From a virus: 64,000 nt of DNA. The translations under genes were made by a program, and so were the position numbers. Within the stretch, counting starts at the first letter, position 1; each line of letters begins with the position of its first letter. The stretch spans positions 62,001-126,000 of IMG/VR virus record IMGVR_UViG_3300023210_003077; one strand, 5' to 3'. Below the pieces are notes generated by a model, which saw only the letters and a program-made list of their open reading frames with translations, searched no databases and was not told the origin of the DNA. Positions 8,330 through 16,825 of this stretch are shown here, piece by piece.

Positions 8330-9412
8330 ATGCAAAATATTAAATTAGAGTATATATGGTTGGATGGGTCAAATCCACAACAACTAAGAAGTAAAACAAA
8401 AGTAATTAAAACAAAGGATTCCTTAAAAGTGGAAGACTACTCAATGTGGTCATTTGATGGAAGTTCAACAAAACAAGCAGAAGCGGGAAAGGGGAAGAAT
8501 ACAGATTGTTTACTAAATCCAGTTTTCATAACTAAGGACCCATTTAGAGGTGACCAAAACAAATTAGTTTTTTGTGAGGTATTAAACCCAGATGGTACAC
8601 AACACGAAAGTAATCACAGAAACAAACTACAAGAAAAAATCGAAGAACTAGGTATAGACGAAACAATCGAAAAGGATGAATTACCTTGGTTTGGATGGGA
8701 ACAAGAATACACTTTAACGAAGAAAGATAGAAATCCATTTGGAACGAATGGAGCACTACCATTAGGATTCGAAAAAGGTGAACCAAGACAACAAGGAGAT
8801 TATTATTGTGGTATAGGATCTGATAGTGTTGTTGGTAGAGGTATAGTTGAAGATCATATGAATATGTGTATAGAAATTGATTTAGACATCTCAGGAGTAA
8901 ATGCGGAAGTTATGTTAGGCCAATGGGAATATCAAATTGGACCAGTGAAACCACTAAATGGATGTGACCAAATGTGGGTATCTAGATACTTATTAGAAAG
9001 GGTAGCTGAAAAATACAATGTTATTGTATCATTACACCCAAAGCCAATGACTGGTGATTGGAATGGATCAGGGTGTCACGTTAACTTCTCAACAAAGGAA
9101 ATGAGAGAAGAAGGTGGATTATCTTTAATAGATGAAGCTGTTATGAAATTAAAAGAAACTCACAAAGAGCACATGGCAGTATATGGATTAGAGAATGATA
9201 AGAGAATGACAGGAGAACATGAAACTTCAACTATACACGAATTTACACACGGTTACAGTACGAGAGACACAAGTATTAGAATACCAGCACAATCAATTGT
9301 TGATAAGAAAGGGTATTTTGAAGATAGAAGACCAGCTTCTAATTGTGACCCATACCAAGTTACTGAAAGAATGTTAGAGACGATATTTAGTGAAGTACCA
9401 GTTTCAGTATAA
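8330..9412 (+). CDS. glnII: Type II (eukaryote-like) glutamine synthetase
   Basis: 360 codons, full length for GSII. Residues 118-127 carry WFGWEQEYTL (metal-binding Glu), 245-250 NGSGCH (substrate/ammonia loop with the conserved His), and 328 onward GYFEDRRPAS followed by NCDPY, the GSII C-terminal signature with the ATP/phosphate Arg. The N-terminal beta-grasp part (YIWLDGS) is present. The enzyme makes glutamine from glutamate, ammonia and ATP. GSII lacks the adenylylation control of GSI, so it would work regardless of host nitrogen signalling. Preceded by a long A-rich leader and closed by its own terminator, so probably a single-gene unit. An obvious host-derived metabolic gene and very unusual in a T4-type phage. 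Confidence 0.95.
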   Translation: MQNIKLEYIWLDGSNPQQLRSKTKVIKTKDSLKVEDYSMWSFDGSSTKQAEAGKGKNTDCLLNPVFITKDPFRGDQNKLVFCEVLNPDGTQHESNHRNKLQEKIEELGIDETIEKDELPWFGWEQEYTLTKKDRNPFGTNGALPLGFEKGEPRQQGDYYCGIGSDSVVGRGIVEDHMNMCIEIDLDISGVNAEVMLGQWEYQIGPVKPLNGCDQMWVSRYLLERVAEKYNVIVSLHPKPMTGDWNGSGCHVNFSTKEMREEGGLSLIDEAVMKLKETHKEHMAVYGLENDKRMTGEHETSTIHEFTHGYSTRDTSIRIPAQSIVDKKGYFEDRRPASNCDPYQVTERMLETIFSEVPVSV

Positions 9413-9433
9413 ATATAATTTATATTAAATAAA

Positions 9434-9463
9434 AAAACCCACTCATTTATTTGAGTGGGTTTT
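9434..9463 (+). terminator. Terminator after glutamine synthetase
   Basis: 12-bp stem AAAACCCACTCA/TGAGTGGGTTTT, 6-base loop, then T-run. Confidence 0.88.
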
Positions 9464-9551
9464 TTAGTATCTTATTTATTTTCTGTTTTCTTATTTGGTT
9501 TCTCTCAAATTCGGAGATCCGACCAAACATGTGAATACCTTTGATGACTTA

Positions 9552-9917
9552 TTACAAAGAGTGAATACCTTGACCATCATTAGAACCCTCTATTGAGATT
9601 AATTTTATTTTGTGTTCGTTATCACCTTTTTTCTTATAAAGTTCATTATAACCCTTGGCAATACCTCTCTTGAAGACTTCTGTAAAGTATGCGAAGGCAT
9701 TAACCGATTTTTCCTCATTGAAGTTGAACCAGTTTTGGAACATATCCAACAACCCACTTTGATAACAATCCATTTTGTCGTCATTTGAGTAGTATCTCAT
9801 TTTTTTGATTGTTTTTTTAGCTAGAAGTTCTAACATTTTTTCAGCCGATCTGGTTAATCTTCCTTGGGCTTTTGATACGATAATCTCTACATATAAATCT
9901 TTATTATTTAAGTACAT
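9552..9917 (-). CDS. 55: Late-transcription sigma factor, gp55-like
   Basis: 121 codons. Resembles the core of T4 gp55 (185 aa): YLNNKDLYVEII, a helix with MDCYQSGLLDMFQNWFNFNEEKSVNAFAYFTEVF (compare T4 [35 protein letters not shown]), then a basic helix. gp55 directs host RNA polymerase to minimal late promoters. The T4 C-terminal clamp-binding tail is not evident; the protein ends in GQGIHSL. The abundant TTAATATATA element in the window is the likely target. Just past the stop a second copy of GGTATTCAC occurs. Confidence 0.75.
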   Translation of the reverse strand: MYLNNKDLYVEIIVSKAQGRLTRSAEKMLELLAKKTIKKMRYYSNDDKMDCYQSGLLDMFQNWFNFNEEKSVNAFAYFTEVFKRGIAKGYNELYKKKGDNEHKIKLISIEGSNDGQGIHSL

Positions 9918-10006
9918 TTAATTAGCATTTATTTTTTTATAGAACTCTATTTGTTCTTTCATGCTTTCATGTTATAGGACTAAATCATGAAAAGTTTATA
10001 TAAACA

Positions 10007-10036
10007 AAAAATCCTCAAATTTCTTTGAGGATTTTT
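10007..10036 (-). terminator. Terminator after the 10056-11339 gene
   Basis: 13-bp stem AAAAATCCTCAAA/TTTGAGGATTTTT with loop TTCT and flanking A/T tracts; symmetrical, so it can work both ways. Confidence 0.88.
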
Positions 10037-10055
10037 TAATATTTATTTTTTATAA

Positions 10056-11339
10056 TTAAAGTTTAGTTACTTCTTTGAATTGTACTTCTTTAATACCCAA
10101 TAATTCACCATCAAGATTTACTTTTCTTTTCTCTAGGTTATTAAGAGCTGTTGATAAAACTTCCGATTCACCAATCATTTGTATAGAACCTTTAACCTTT
10201 TCAATATTGAAATTGACATCCTCTAATTTAAGAGTGATTTCTCTTTCTTTATCTTCAAGCTTTCTCTTAATGATTAACTCACCATCTAATTTATTTTCAT
10301 AAAAATATGTCAAATCATAATTAAGTTCATTTCTTACTTCATTAACAAGTTCGATAGCTGATTCATACTTAAAGAATGAATTACCATATCTCTCATCACA
10401 TCTATATAAGAAAGTAGTGTTTTTATAATTGAATGCAAAACACTCTAAATAAGGGTTGATTAAGTTATTAATCTTTTTAACAACATCCAATTCAACAAAT
10501 TTATCCATATTATGAGATACCTCAAGTAAAATAGGGTAAAAGTTTTTGTTAACAATAGGAACAATTGGAGATGAGAAAAGACTTTCTAATGTAGTTTCTT
10601 CATTTAATTCATCTTCATTAATAAAGATACCACCTTTTTTACTAACAGAAAGACCAATTGTTAGATATTCAGATATTCTGAAATTAACTCTATCTTCACT
10701 GATAGTAGCATATTTCATAGCTGATTCAATCATTCTAAGACTTTTTAAGTCTTCTTCATTTTTAACATGGTTTTCTAAAAGTGTTTTTTCAATAACATTT
10801 TCTGTAAGTAAGAACCAAGAATCTTTAATTAAAGCGATGTGACCATCTTCAACAGATTCAACAATAGTGAATACTGACTCACCAGAACCACCACTCAATA
10901 GGTTATTTCTTTTCTCCGGAGACTTTGTTAAGTTATGAACAAATACTTTAATTTCTGGAACCCAGTCATAAATAGCTAATTCATTCAAAACCTTAGACAT
11001 TCTATCTTCATCAGATTCTAAATTGATTGTTTGTAAAAGAACATTAATTGGTTGTCTATAAAGCTCTCCTTGGTTTTGGGTATTAAGAACATTATATAAA
11101 CTTTTTAATTCATATATTAGTTCGTGATTTGACATATCATCGTTTAAACTCTCCAATAGACCCTTCACAGCGCTATCATACGTGAAAGATCTTAATTTCT
11201 CATTAAGAGAATTAATTATTGCTTTCTCGGCATGCTCATTACAAGCATTCATATGCCCCTCTACAATAAGTGCAACGTCTTCTTGATCAAGTGAAAGATT
11301 TTTCTTGAAGTTAAACAACTCGAGTTTAAGATTCTTCAT
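10056..11339 (-). CDS. Unrecognised protein, probably virion-associated
   Basis: 427 codons, soluble, alpha-helical at both ends (predicted coiled coil near residues 360-410: KLEDKEREITLKLEDVNFN). No family recognised. Own late-promoter element upstream and own terminator downstream, so a single-gene late unit, which together with its size suggests an abundant structural or head-core protein. The middle region contains a Ser/Gly stretch (LLSGGSGESVF). Confidence 0.7.
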   Translation of the reverse strand: MKNLKLELFNFKKNLSLDQEDVALIVEGHMNACNEHAEKAIINSLNEKLRSFTYDSAVKGLLESLNDDMSNHELIYELKSLYNVLNTQNQGELYRQPINVLLQTINLESDEDRMSKVLNELAIYDWVPEIKVFVHNLTKSPEKRNNLLSGGSGESVFTIVESVEDGHIALIKDSWFLLTENVIEKTLLENHVKNEEDLKSLRMIESAMKYATISEDRVNFRISEYLTIGLSVSKKGGIFINEDELNEETTLESLFSSPIVPIVNKNFYPILLEVSHNMDKFVELDVVKKINNLINPYLECFAFNYKNTTFLYRCDERYGNSFFKYESAIELVNEVRNELNYDLTYFYENKLDGELIIKRKLEDKEREITLKLEDVNFNIEKVKGSIQMIGESEVLSTALNNLEKRKVNLDGELLGIKEVQFKEVTKL

Positions 11340-11373
11340 ACTTTAAAATATTATTTTTTTTTCTACTTATTAT

Positions 11374-11384
11374 TATATATTAAT
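11374..11384 (-). promoter_or_regulatory. Late promoter element for the 427-codon gene
   Basis: Minus-strand ATTAATATATA about 35 bases before ATG 11339. Confidence 0.55.
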
Positions 11385-11440
11385 AGTAAAAAGTCATTTT
11401 TTACCATTTTTATATATTCCTTTAACAGATCGTAAAATAT

Positions 11441-12526
11441 TTACGGAGTGTAAGGATTTCCTGATGATCCATTATTAGGATCTTGTGAATTTGGGTTATT
11501 TATTGGTATACTAGATTTTTGTCTAGCTCTTAGTATATTATTAAACCATCTAGTTCTTTTAGGTGTGATATAATAATCAGGATCACCGGAACCATTAGGA
11601 TTTTGAATGTATGTATAATTACCAGTAGCACCATATGGTGTAGTACCAGTATTAATATTAGGATCTAGACCACCAATATAATCATAAGGAGAATTCGGTA
11701 CGTTATTAGTACCACCTCCGGGCGCGAACGGTCCAGGAGAATTCGATGGGTTATCAGTACCAAATCCCTCCGAAAACCCATCTACTATTGTATGACCATT
11801 TAAATCAGTCATACCATCACCATAATTCCTAGGATAACCCACACCATTATATCTATCTTTTCTAAAAGCTGGATAATATGTTTGTACCTCAAATGAGACC
11901 TTCATCTTAATATTATTATCAGAAGACATATTTTTTTCACGTGCCATTTCTATTGAATTACCATCTGGCATTAATATAACAGCATCTATATTCATAAAGT
12001 TATGCTCAAAATACATAAATTTATATAACCATAAAGTATCCATTATTGCCTGACTACACTTGAACGTATCTACTTCACTAGAAAGTAATATTTCCAAATC
12101 ATAACTAACAGTAATAGGAACTGCTCTAACTTTAGCTAAAATCTTTCTTATCTCAACCTCATTCTCGACAACCATTCTCAACCAAACATTAGGATTGGAG
12201 AATTCATCAGAATTAATATTAAATCCAGTCATTGTTATGTGACCCCTTGGTATAATATCGGTGTTTAATTCAACAAATCTATTTTCAGAAACCACATCAT
12301 CCTGAAATGTATCCAATAAAAACCTCTCATCACCCGTCAATGAGTAATAAAAAGGTACTTTTACATAAACATCCCCAGAAGAAAATCTATTAACCCAATT
12401 AACTTGACCTTCTAAGGTATCAAGAACACAAACTGTTAAATCTCGGAAGAAAACATCCTCCATATTAAATCTTTCACCTATCATAGATGTATATATAAAA
12501 ACTAAATCTTCTCCAAAACTTATCAC
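11441..12526 (-). CDS. 15: Tail completion / sheath stabiliser protein, gp15-like
   Basis: 361 codons. The first 240 residues follow the block order of T4 gp15 (272 aa): a start like FIYTSMIGERF, VYVKVPFYYSLTGDERFL (T4 FIRVPITYASKEHFM), PRGHITMTGFNIN (T4 PRINLHLVDFSYN), VPITVSYDLEI (T4 PIKMIYELSIF) and MKVSFEVQTYYPAF (T4 LTFEVNGWMYPP). gp15 caps the tail and binds the last sheath ring and the neck. The C-terminal 120 residues are a Pro/Gly/Asn-rich low-complexity extension. Divergent from the clamp loader gene. Confidence 0.68.
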   Translation of the reverse strand: MISFGEDLVFIYTSMIGERFNMEDVFFRDLTVCVLDTLEGQVNWVNRFSSGDVYVKVPFYYSLTGDERFLLDTFQDDVVSENRFVELNTDIIPRGHITMTGFNINSDEFSNPNVWLRMVVENEVEIRKILAKVRAVPITVSYDLEILLSSEVDTFKCSQAIMDTLWLYKFMYFEHNFMNIDAVILMPDGNSIEMAREKNMSSDNNIKMKVSFEVQTYYPAFRKDRYNGVGYPRNYGDGMTDLNGHTIVDGFSEGFGTDNPSNSPGPFAPGGGTNNVPNSPYDYIGGLDPNINTGTTPYGATGNYTYIQNPNGSGDPDYYITPKRTRWFNNILRARQKSSIPINNPNSQDPNNGSSGNPYTP

Positions 12527-12546
12527 AAAATATCAATATACATGTT

Positions 12547-13506
12547 ATGAGCGTAAAAAAATTATTATTATGGGAAAGATGGCGTCCAAAGACTATGGAT
12601 GATGTGATTCTATTACCTAGAATCAGAAAGCATTTTGAAAACGGAATTGATGGAAATTATATTTTTCATGGAAATTATGGAACTGGCAAAACCAGCTTAG
12701 CTAGAATACTCATTGGTAAATACACCAAGGATAAACCATTCCTAGAAATAAATAGTTCTATCGAGACATCAATTGATTTACTTAGAAATGAAATTGATGA
12801 TTTTTGTAAGTTTTCACCTATGATGGAAACAGAATCAGATTATAAATATATATTTTTTGATGAGTTTGAAAGAACATCCGCTCAGTTTCAAGATGGGTTT
12901 AAAGCATTTATAGAAAAGTATAGTAAAAATGTTAGGTTTATAATAACAACCAATCACTTAAATAAGATAGATGGTGGTATTAAATCCAGAATACCTAGAT
13001 TAAACTTCGATTGTGAGAATTTAGAAGAAGAAAAGTTTCTAAAACAAGCAATATACAAGAGAATTAATAATACTGTATTACCAACAGAAGAAGAAGAAAT
13101 ATCAAAGGAAAGTTTAGTTACTATTATCAATAAGAAGTTCCCAGATTTCAGAGAAATAATGGTTGATCTTGAAACACACATAAAAACTGGAGAATCGACA
13201 TCATCATCTAATGTTTCTAATAAGGTTAGGTTAGATTTATACAAGACTATATATGACACATCAATGGATTACGAAAAAATCTATCATTTCTTAATGAATA
13301 TGTTCGGTCCTGAGAAAATAGATGGTATGATTAAAGTATTAGGAACACCATTTATAAAATGGTCTATGGAACAAGGTAAAAATGTTGATAAGTTATTCGA
13401 GTGTAATTATATAATATCAGATTATTCGTCAAAATTAGAGACTAACACAGATCCTATTGTTTTAGGGATGACTATAATTGGTAAGTTAAGAGATATATTG
13501 AACTAA
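12547..13506 (+). CDS. 44: Clamp loader ATPase, gp44-like
   Basis: 319 codons. AAA+ ATPase: WERWRPKTMDDV at 9-20, Walker A GNYGTGKT at 42-49, Walker B FFDEFE with D105/E106, sensor TTNH and arginine-finger region SRIPRL near 147-152. Same length as T4 gp44 (319). It loads the sliding clamp gp45 (encoded at 51.7 kb) onto DNA for replication and late transcription. The small subunit gp62 was not recognised in the window. Its stop shares 4 bases (CTAA) with the convergent gene. Confidence 0.93.
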   Translation: MSVKKLLLWERWRPKTMDDVILLPRIRKHFENGIDGNYIFHGNYGTGKTSLARILIGKYTKDKPFLEINSSIETSIDLLRNEIDDFCKFSPMMETESDYKYIFFDEFERTSAQFQDGFKAFIEKYSKNVRFIITTNHLNKIDGGIKSRIPRLNFDCENLEEEKFLKQAIYKRINNTVLPTEEEEISKESLVTIINKKFPDFREIMVDLETHIKTGESTSSSNVSNKVRLDLYKTIYDTSMDYEKIYHFLMNMFGPEKIDGMIKVLGTPFIKWSMEQGKNVDKLFECNYIISDYSSKLETNTDPIVLGMTIIGKLRDILN

Positions 13507-14072
13507 TCTTCATCAGGATATCTTTCATAAAACTCAAATTTAATTCGGTCTTTACTACCAACATATTCCATATGTTTTAAGTTTACAAATTCTTTAACCC
13601 TATTTAATACTTCATCGAAATCGATATTTAACAAAACATCAACCTGTTTTAGTAAAACGACACATCGGTTGTCAGATTTATCACCAGTTTTATATATCAT
13701 TGCTTTATTATCATCAACATATTCAGAGAATATATCTTTCAAGTTATCAATAACATCAACAGTACTATTATTTAAATGATATTCACATTCATTATAAATA
13801 TCCTGTAACTTACTTGCGCTCCTCTCAGAATTACCTCTTGATATCTCATCAACTAAAAGTGTTATAGCCTCTAAACTTATACGATCACCATTATTCAATG
13901 AATCTTCTATCATATCAGCAATTACATCACTACTCTCAAATCCCAATTCCTCTAATTGTGTAACCAAACCATCATCATATATACTACTATAATCAGATAA
14001 AACCTTTATAAAAATATCTCTATTAACAGATACAGTTCCTCTATAAGATTCAAAAAATTTCAGATATTTCAT
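13503..14072 (-). CDS. Leader-bearing hypothetical protein (candidate internal head protein)
   Basis: 189 codons. Begins MKYLKFFESY, the leader shared by 17 proteins in this window and similar to the T4 capsid-targeting leader. The rest is acidic and helical, with no recognised family. Divergent from gp25; both share a short intergenic region with late-promoter elements on each strand. Late expression plus leader suggests head packaging, by inference. Confidence 0.7.
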   Translation of the reverse strand: MKYLKFFESYRGTVSVNRDIFIKVLSDYSSIYDDGLVTQLEELGFESSDVIADMIEDSLNNGDRISLEAITLLVDEISRGNSERSASKLQDIYNECEYHLNNSTVDVIDNLKDIFSEYVDDNKAMIYKTGDKSDNRCVVLLKQVDVLLNIDFDEVLNRVKEFVNLKHMEYVGSKDRIKFEFYERYPDED

Positions 14073-14089
14073 ATGAGTATATATAAAAA

Positions 14090-14099
14090 TTAATATATA
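14090..14099 (+). promoter_or_regulatory. Late promoter element before gp25
   Basis: TTAATATATA 6 bases before ATG 14105 (+5 start would give a very short leader). A TATATATA stretch at 14078-14085 may serve the divergent gene. Confidence 0.5.
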
Positions 14100-14104
14100 A
14101 ACAC

Positions 14105-14482
14105 ATGGCAGATATTAATTTTATAGACTTCTACATAGGTTACCCTGGTCACCCAAGATTCACCGATAAAGAAATGATTGAGGATGATGTGATTAGGGTG
14201 ATCGTACAAAAATACGAAATGGTCATTTTCACTAATAAAGGTGATTTATTAGGTGATCCAAACTTCGGAGCAGATTTACCAGCTCTATTATATGAAACAA
14301 GATTATCAGCAGAAGCTATCGAAGGAGATATTAGAGCACAAATATCAGATTATATAGAGGAAATAGATGGTATAGACTATGGGCTAACAGTTGAGTTTTT
14401 CGAAGATCCAGATAGACACCAAGAGTATATGGTTATAACATTCAATCTCAAAGACTATGAGGTTTATGCTTCAGTAATTTAG
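14105..14482 (+). CDS. 25: Baseplate wedge subunit gp25
   Basis: 125 codons, near the T4 length (132). GPW/gp25 family features: IRVIVQKYEMVIFTNKGDLL near 30-50, then DPNFGADLPALLYE and a C-terminal beta-strand. gp25 is the conserved wedge component that seeds sheath assembly in contractile machines. The stop TAG overlaps the convergent cysteine-hydrolase gene by 4 bases (TTAG). Confidence 0.92.
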   Translation: MADINFIDFYIGYPGHPRFTDKEMIEDDVIRVIVQKYEMVIFTNKGDLLGDPNFGADLPALLYETRLSAEAIEGDIRAQISDYIEEIDGIDYGLTVEFFEDPDRHQEYMVITFNLKDYEVYASVI

Positions 14483-15093
14483 ATAGGACAATGATTTGCT
14501 GAGTAGATATACTTATAATCTCTTTTAATATTAACACCAAGACTTTCAGCAGATGTAATAATATCCTCCAAACATTCAGAATCAGAACCACCAACAATAA
14601 TAACACTCTTACCCCTTAATTCAACAAGATGTTTATATAATTTAATAGGAACTTGGAACCATTTATGATTATTACCAATATAAACTATAATAGTTCCCTC
14701 TTTTGTTCGGAAAAAGTCACCTTTTTTTAATTGTTTATTATCCTCTTTATCACTAATCTCTTTATAAACTTCCTTATCTAGAATTTTTTTATAAAAATCA
14801 GCATCTACATCATAATTATATCTCTTTTCGATTAACTCACTTTGGTTAGGAAAATGGTATAAATCATCATGTATTGGAATTTCAGGATTTTTATCATATA
14901 AGTAGTCTTTATCAACAATTTTACCATCTGTATGGTTATCCCAGATTTGATAAACATTGACAAATTCATTACAATACTTTTTTAATTTATTTATGTACAT
15001 CTCAGAAAAGAATTTCTTAAATGATTTTTGAACATCAACAATTATAAGTGTTGTATCAGTATTATAATTCTCATATGCCTTTAGGTATCTCAT
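14479..15093 (-). CDS. Leader-bearing cysteine hydrolase (isochorismatase/nicotinamidase fold)
   Basis: 204 codons. Leader MRYLKAYENY, then the isochorismatase-superfamily blocks: LIIVDVQKSF with catalytic Asp D20, a metal/His region YQIWDNH near 50, and VIIVGGSDSECLEDI with candidate nucleophile C174. The family includes nicotinamidase, isochorismatase and N-carbamoyl hydrolases; I cannot assign the substrate. The middle (about 70-135) is divergent and Lys-rich. Because the phage also encodes NAD-precursor uptake and salvage, nicotinamide is an attractive but unproven substrate. Late-promoter element 7 bases upstream of its start. Confidence 0.68.
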   Translation of the reverse strand: MRYLKAYENYNTDTTLIIVDVQKSFKKFFSEMYINKLKKYCNEFVNVYQIWDNHTDGKIVDKDYLYDKNPEIPIHDDLYHFPNQSELIEKRYNYDVDADFYKKILDKEVYKEISDKEDNKQLKKGDFFRTKEGTIIVYIGNNHKWFQVPIKLYKHLVELRGKSVIIVGGSDSECLEDIITSAESLGVNIKRDYKYIYSANHCPI

Positions 15094-15099
15094 TGTAAG

Positions 15100-15111
15100 T
15101 ATATATTAAAT
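15100..15111 (-). promoter_or_regulatory. Late promoter element before cysteine hydrolase
   Basis: Minus-strand ATTTAATATATA directly upstream of ATG 15093. Confidence 0.6.
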
Positions 15112-15114
15112 AAA

Positions 15115-15143
15115 AAACCCATCAAAGTTTATTTGATGGGTTT
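15115..15143 (-). terminator. Terminator after the Gln-rich protein gene
   Basis: 12-bp stem AAACCCATCAAA/TTTGATGGGTTT followed by a T-run on the minus strand. Confidence 0.88.
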
Positions 15144-15166
15144 CATTTTTTAATATTTTCTATAAA

Positions 15167-15760
15167 TTAAAGTGGAAGTTCTTCTTCGTCCTCTTCTTCA
15201 TCTTCGTCTTGTGCTTGACCTTGTACTTGACCTTGTGTTTGACCATCTTGAGCCTGTACTTGACCATCTTGAGCCTGTACTTGACCATCTTGTACTTGTG
15301 TTTGACCATCTGCTTGAACTTGTACTTGACCATCTTGAGCCTGTACTTGAGCATCTGCTTGTGGCTCTTCAAACTCACCTTGTGGTTGTGTTTGTTGTGC
15401 TTCTGGTTGAACCTGAGGTTGCATTTGAGCTTGTGGTTGTGCTTCTGGTTGAGCTTGCTGAACTTGTGTTTCTTCTTGACCACCCATCAAAGCTCCACCT
15501 GGAATCTTCTCTATATCAAGATTGTTCATATTAATATATTTAACAATTTCCTCAGCGATGTCAACATCACCAAAAAATTGTCTTAGGTTCTTACCAGTAG
15601 TTTCTTTAACTTTCTTAACATAAGAGTTAATCAAAGATTGAGGAATATCAATCATTGTCTTTACTTTATAAATATCATTAACTTGTAGAACAGCTTCTTT
15701 GATAATTTCAGATCTGTTCTTTACAATACGATATTTTTCATACGTTCTAATATGCTTCAT
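15167..15760 (-). CDS. Leader-bearing protein with Gln/Ala/Asp repeat tail
   Basis: 197 codons. Leader MKHIRTYEKY, a helical domain to about residue 95, then about 100 residues of Gln-rich repeats (VQAQDG and VQVQADG units) ending in an acidic run (DEDEEEDEEELPL). Late-promoter element upstream, terminator downstream. Acidic, flexible, leader-bearing proteins fit T4 prohead-core scaffold or internal proteins, but there is no direct homology. Long open frames on the opposite strand here are by-products of the repeat. Confidence 0.72.
   Translation of the reverse strand: MKHIRTYEKYRIVKNRSEIIKEAVLQVNDIYKVKTMIDIPQSLINSYVKKVKETTGKNLRQFFGDVDIAEEIVKYINMNNLDIEKIPGGALMGGQEETQVQQAQPEAQPQAQMQPQVQPEAQQTQPQGEFEEPQADAQVQAQDGQVQVQADGQTQVQDGQVQAQDGQVQAQDGQTQGQVQGQAQDEDEEEDEEELPL
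15238..15354. repeat. In-frame 21-base tandem repeat in Gln-rich tail
   Basis: Repeating unit CTTGAGCCTGTACTTGACCAT with several full and partial copies, encoding QAQDGQV on the minus strand. Likely to vary in copy number by slippage. Confidence 0.75.
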
Positions 15761-15784
15761 ATTTAATAGAATTTTTTTATAAGT

Positions 15785-15794
15785 TATATATTAA
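15785..15794 (-). promoter_or_regulatory. Late promoter element before the Gln-rich protein
   Basis: Minus-strand TTAATATATA about 25 bases before ATG 15760. Confidence 0.55.
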
Positions 15795-15822
15795 GTATTA
15801 AAAGCCGTTTTTTACAACTTAA

Positions 15823-16323
15823 TTATGGTAATAATATAGATATTATTAAACCAACAATAGCGAGACCTCCGAGACCTCCTCCTATTATCATCTTAGTTTT
15901 CATCTCACGTATCTGTTTATCTTTCAAATCTATCTGATCCTTTAGATTTATCAATTGATCATTAAACATAACCTCCCTTAACTGATACTCAGTTACTTGT
16001 TTTTGTAAAGTTTCGATTGTGGTGTCCTTAGTATCAATACTAGTGTTTAATTGTTCTATTAAAACTTTTTGTTCTGATATCAAAATATTCTTATCATTAA
16101 CCGCCTTAACACAAACCGAATCATAACTACCAATCTGGACATTTAACTGCTCAAATAGTTGTAATAAATCAGAATTATTATCAAGCTTTTGAGCTTGTTC
16201 TATTGTCATAACAACAACACTTTGACCCAAAGAATCTAATTCATATCTAGGATATTCTATTTCTTGTGAAAGTACATTAATAGAAATTAATAACCCAACC
16301 AACAATGTTAATAAACTTTTCAT
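15823..16323 (-). CDS. Signal peptide-coiled coil-TM envelope protein (spanin-like candidate)
   Basis: 166 codons. N-terminal signal peptide (residues 1-20, ending NVLSQ), a long coiled coil (about 75-140), and a Gly-rich C-terminal transmembrane segment (GGGLGGLAIVGLIISILLP). An envelope-spanning coiled coil anchored at the inner membrane is the topology expected of a spanin, which fuses inner and outer membranes at lysis; however, no lipobox Cys is seen, so outer-membrane anchoring is unproved. Start and stop overlap with the upstream membrane gene, so the two are coupled. Confidence 0.6.
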   Translation of the reverse strand: MKSLLTLLVGLLISINVLSQEIEYPRYELDSLGQSVVVMTIEQAQKLDNNSDLLQLFEQLNVQIGSYDSVCVKAVNDKNILISEQKVLIEQLNTSIDTKDTTIETLQKQVTEYQLREVMFNDQLINLKDQIDLKDKQIREMKTKMIIGGGLGGLAIVGLIISILLP

Positions 16324-16736
16324 TATTTCGTTTTATTTTTTATAGAATTAAGTAAATCGTCTCCTGTTCTATTTGGTGGATTTTTCTTTAATTCTTCTAT
16401 CTTCTTTCTAGTATCCGCTAATTCTCTTTTTATCCTACTAAGGTTATCAGCGCTTTCGGTAGCTTTATCCTCAGCTTCTCTAATATTAAATTCTAGTAAT
16501 GCAATTTTTTCACCATTTAGACTATCAACTAACATCAAAGAATCTATAATAAAGGAATTATCTTCTAACCTTTTATTAGATTCTTGTTTCTTTAATTCAA
16601 TCTCATCATACCTTTCCTGTAATTGGTCTAATTTTTCACCAATCTCACCATCAGTACTAAAGTACCACTTATACCCAAATATAAGTGTAAACCCTAGAAG
16701 TATTAATATGAGAATTGACTTAATATCTAACTTCAT
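16323..16736 (-). CDS. Membrane-anchored coiled-coil protein (Rz-like i-spanin candidate)
   Basis: 137 codons. One N-terminal transmembrane helix (about 8-27), then a periplasmic coiled coil (35-125) and a short Pro-containing tail. This N-in/C-out coiled-coil layout is that of inner-membrane spanins (Rz). Coupled to the next gene by overlap at 16323. No sequence homology can be claimed; the lysis assignment rests on topology and pairing. Confidence 0.6.
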   Translation of the reverse strand: MKLDIKSILILILLGFTLIFGYKWYFSTDGEIGEKLDQLQERYDEIELKKQESNKRLEDNSFIIDSLMLVDSLNGEKIALLEFNIREAEDKATESADNLSRIKRELADTRKKIEELKKNPPNRTGDDLLNSIKNKTK

Positions 16737-16790
16737 AAAACTTTTTTATTTTGGTGTATATATAAATTAACAAATTATCTCCTTGTATTA

Positions 16791-16822
16791 TTTGAAAAAT
16801 TCAAGGATTTTACTTATATTTG
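16791..16822 (+). promoter_or_regulatory. Bacteroidota-type host promoter
   Basis: TTTG (16791-16794), 20-base spacer, TATATTTG (16815-16822). This fits the Bacteroidota housekeeping consensus TTTG-N~20-TAnnTTTG and lies 43 bases upstream of the HAD gene, so the HAD-ClpS pair is probably transcribed early by host sigma. Confidence 0.7.
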
Positions 16823-16825
16823 TAT

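Noticed and set aside
9480-9540. Minus-strand reading past the gp55 stop gives GIHMFGRISEFERNQIRK, faintly like a serine recombinase
   Set aside because: Only about 20 residues, no catalytic Ser region, and the similarity is within chance; the repeated GGTATTCAC is more likely a small local duplication.
15172-15586. Two long plus-strand open frames opposite the Gln-rich gene
   Set aside because: They are by-products of the 21-base repeat; the minus-strand gene has a leader, promoter and terminator, while these give Leu-rich nonsense proteins.
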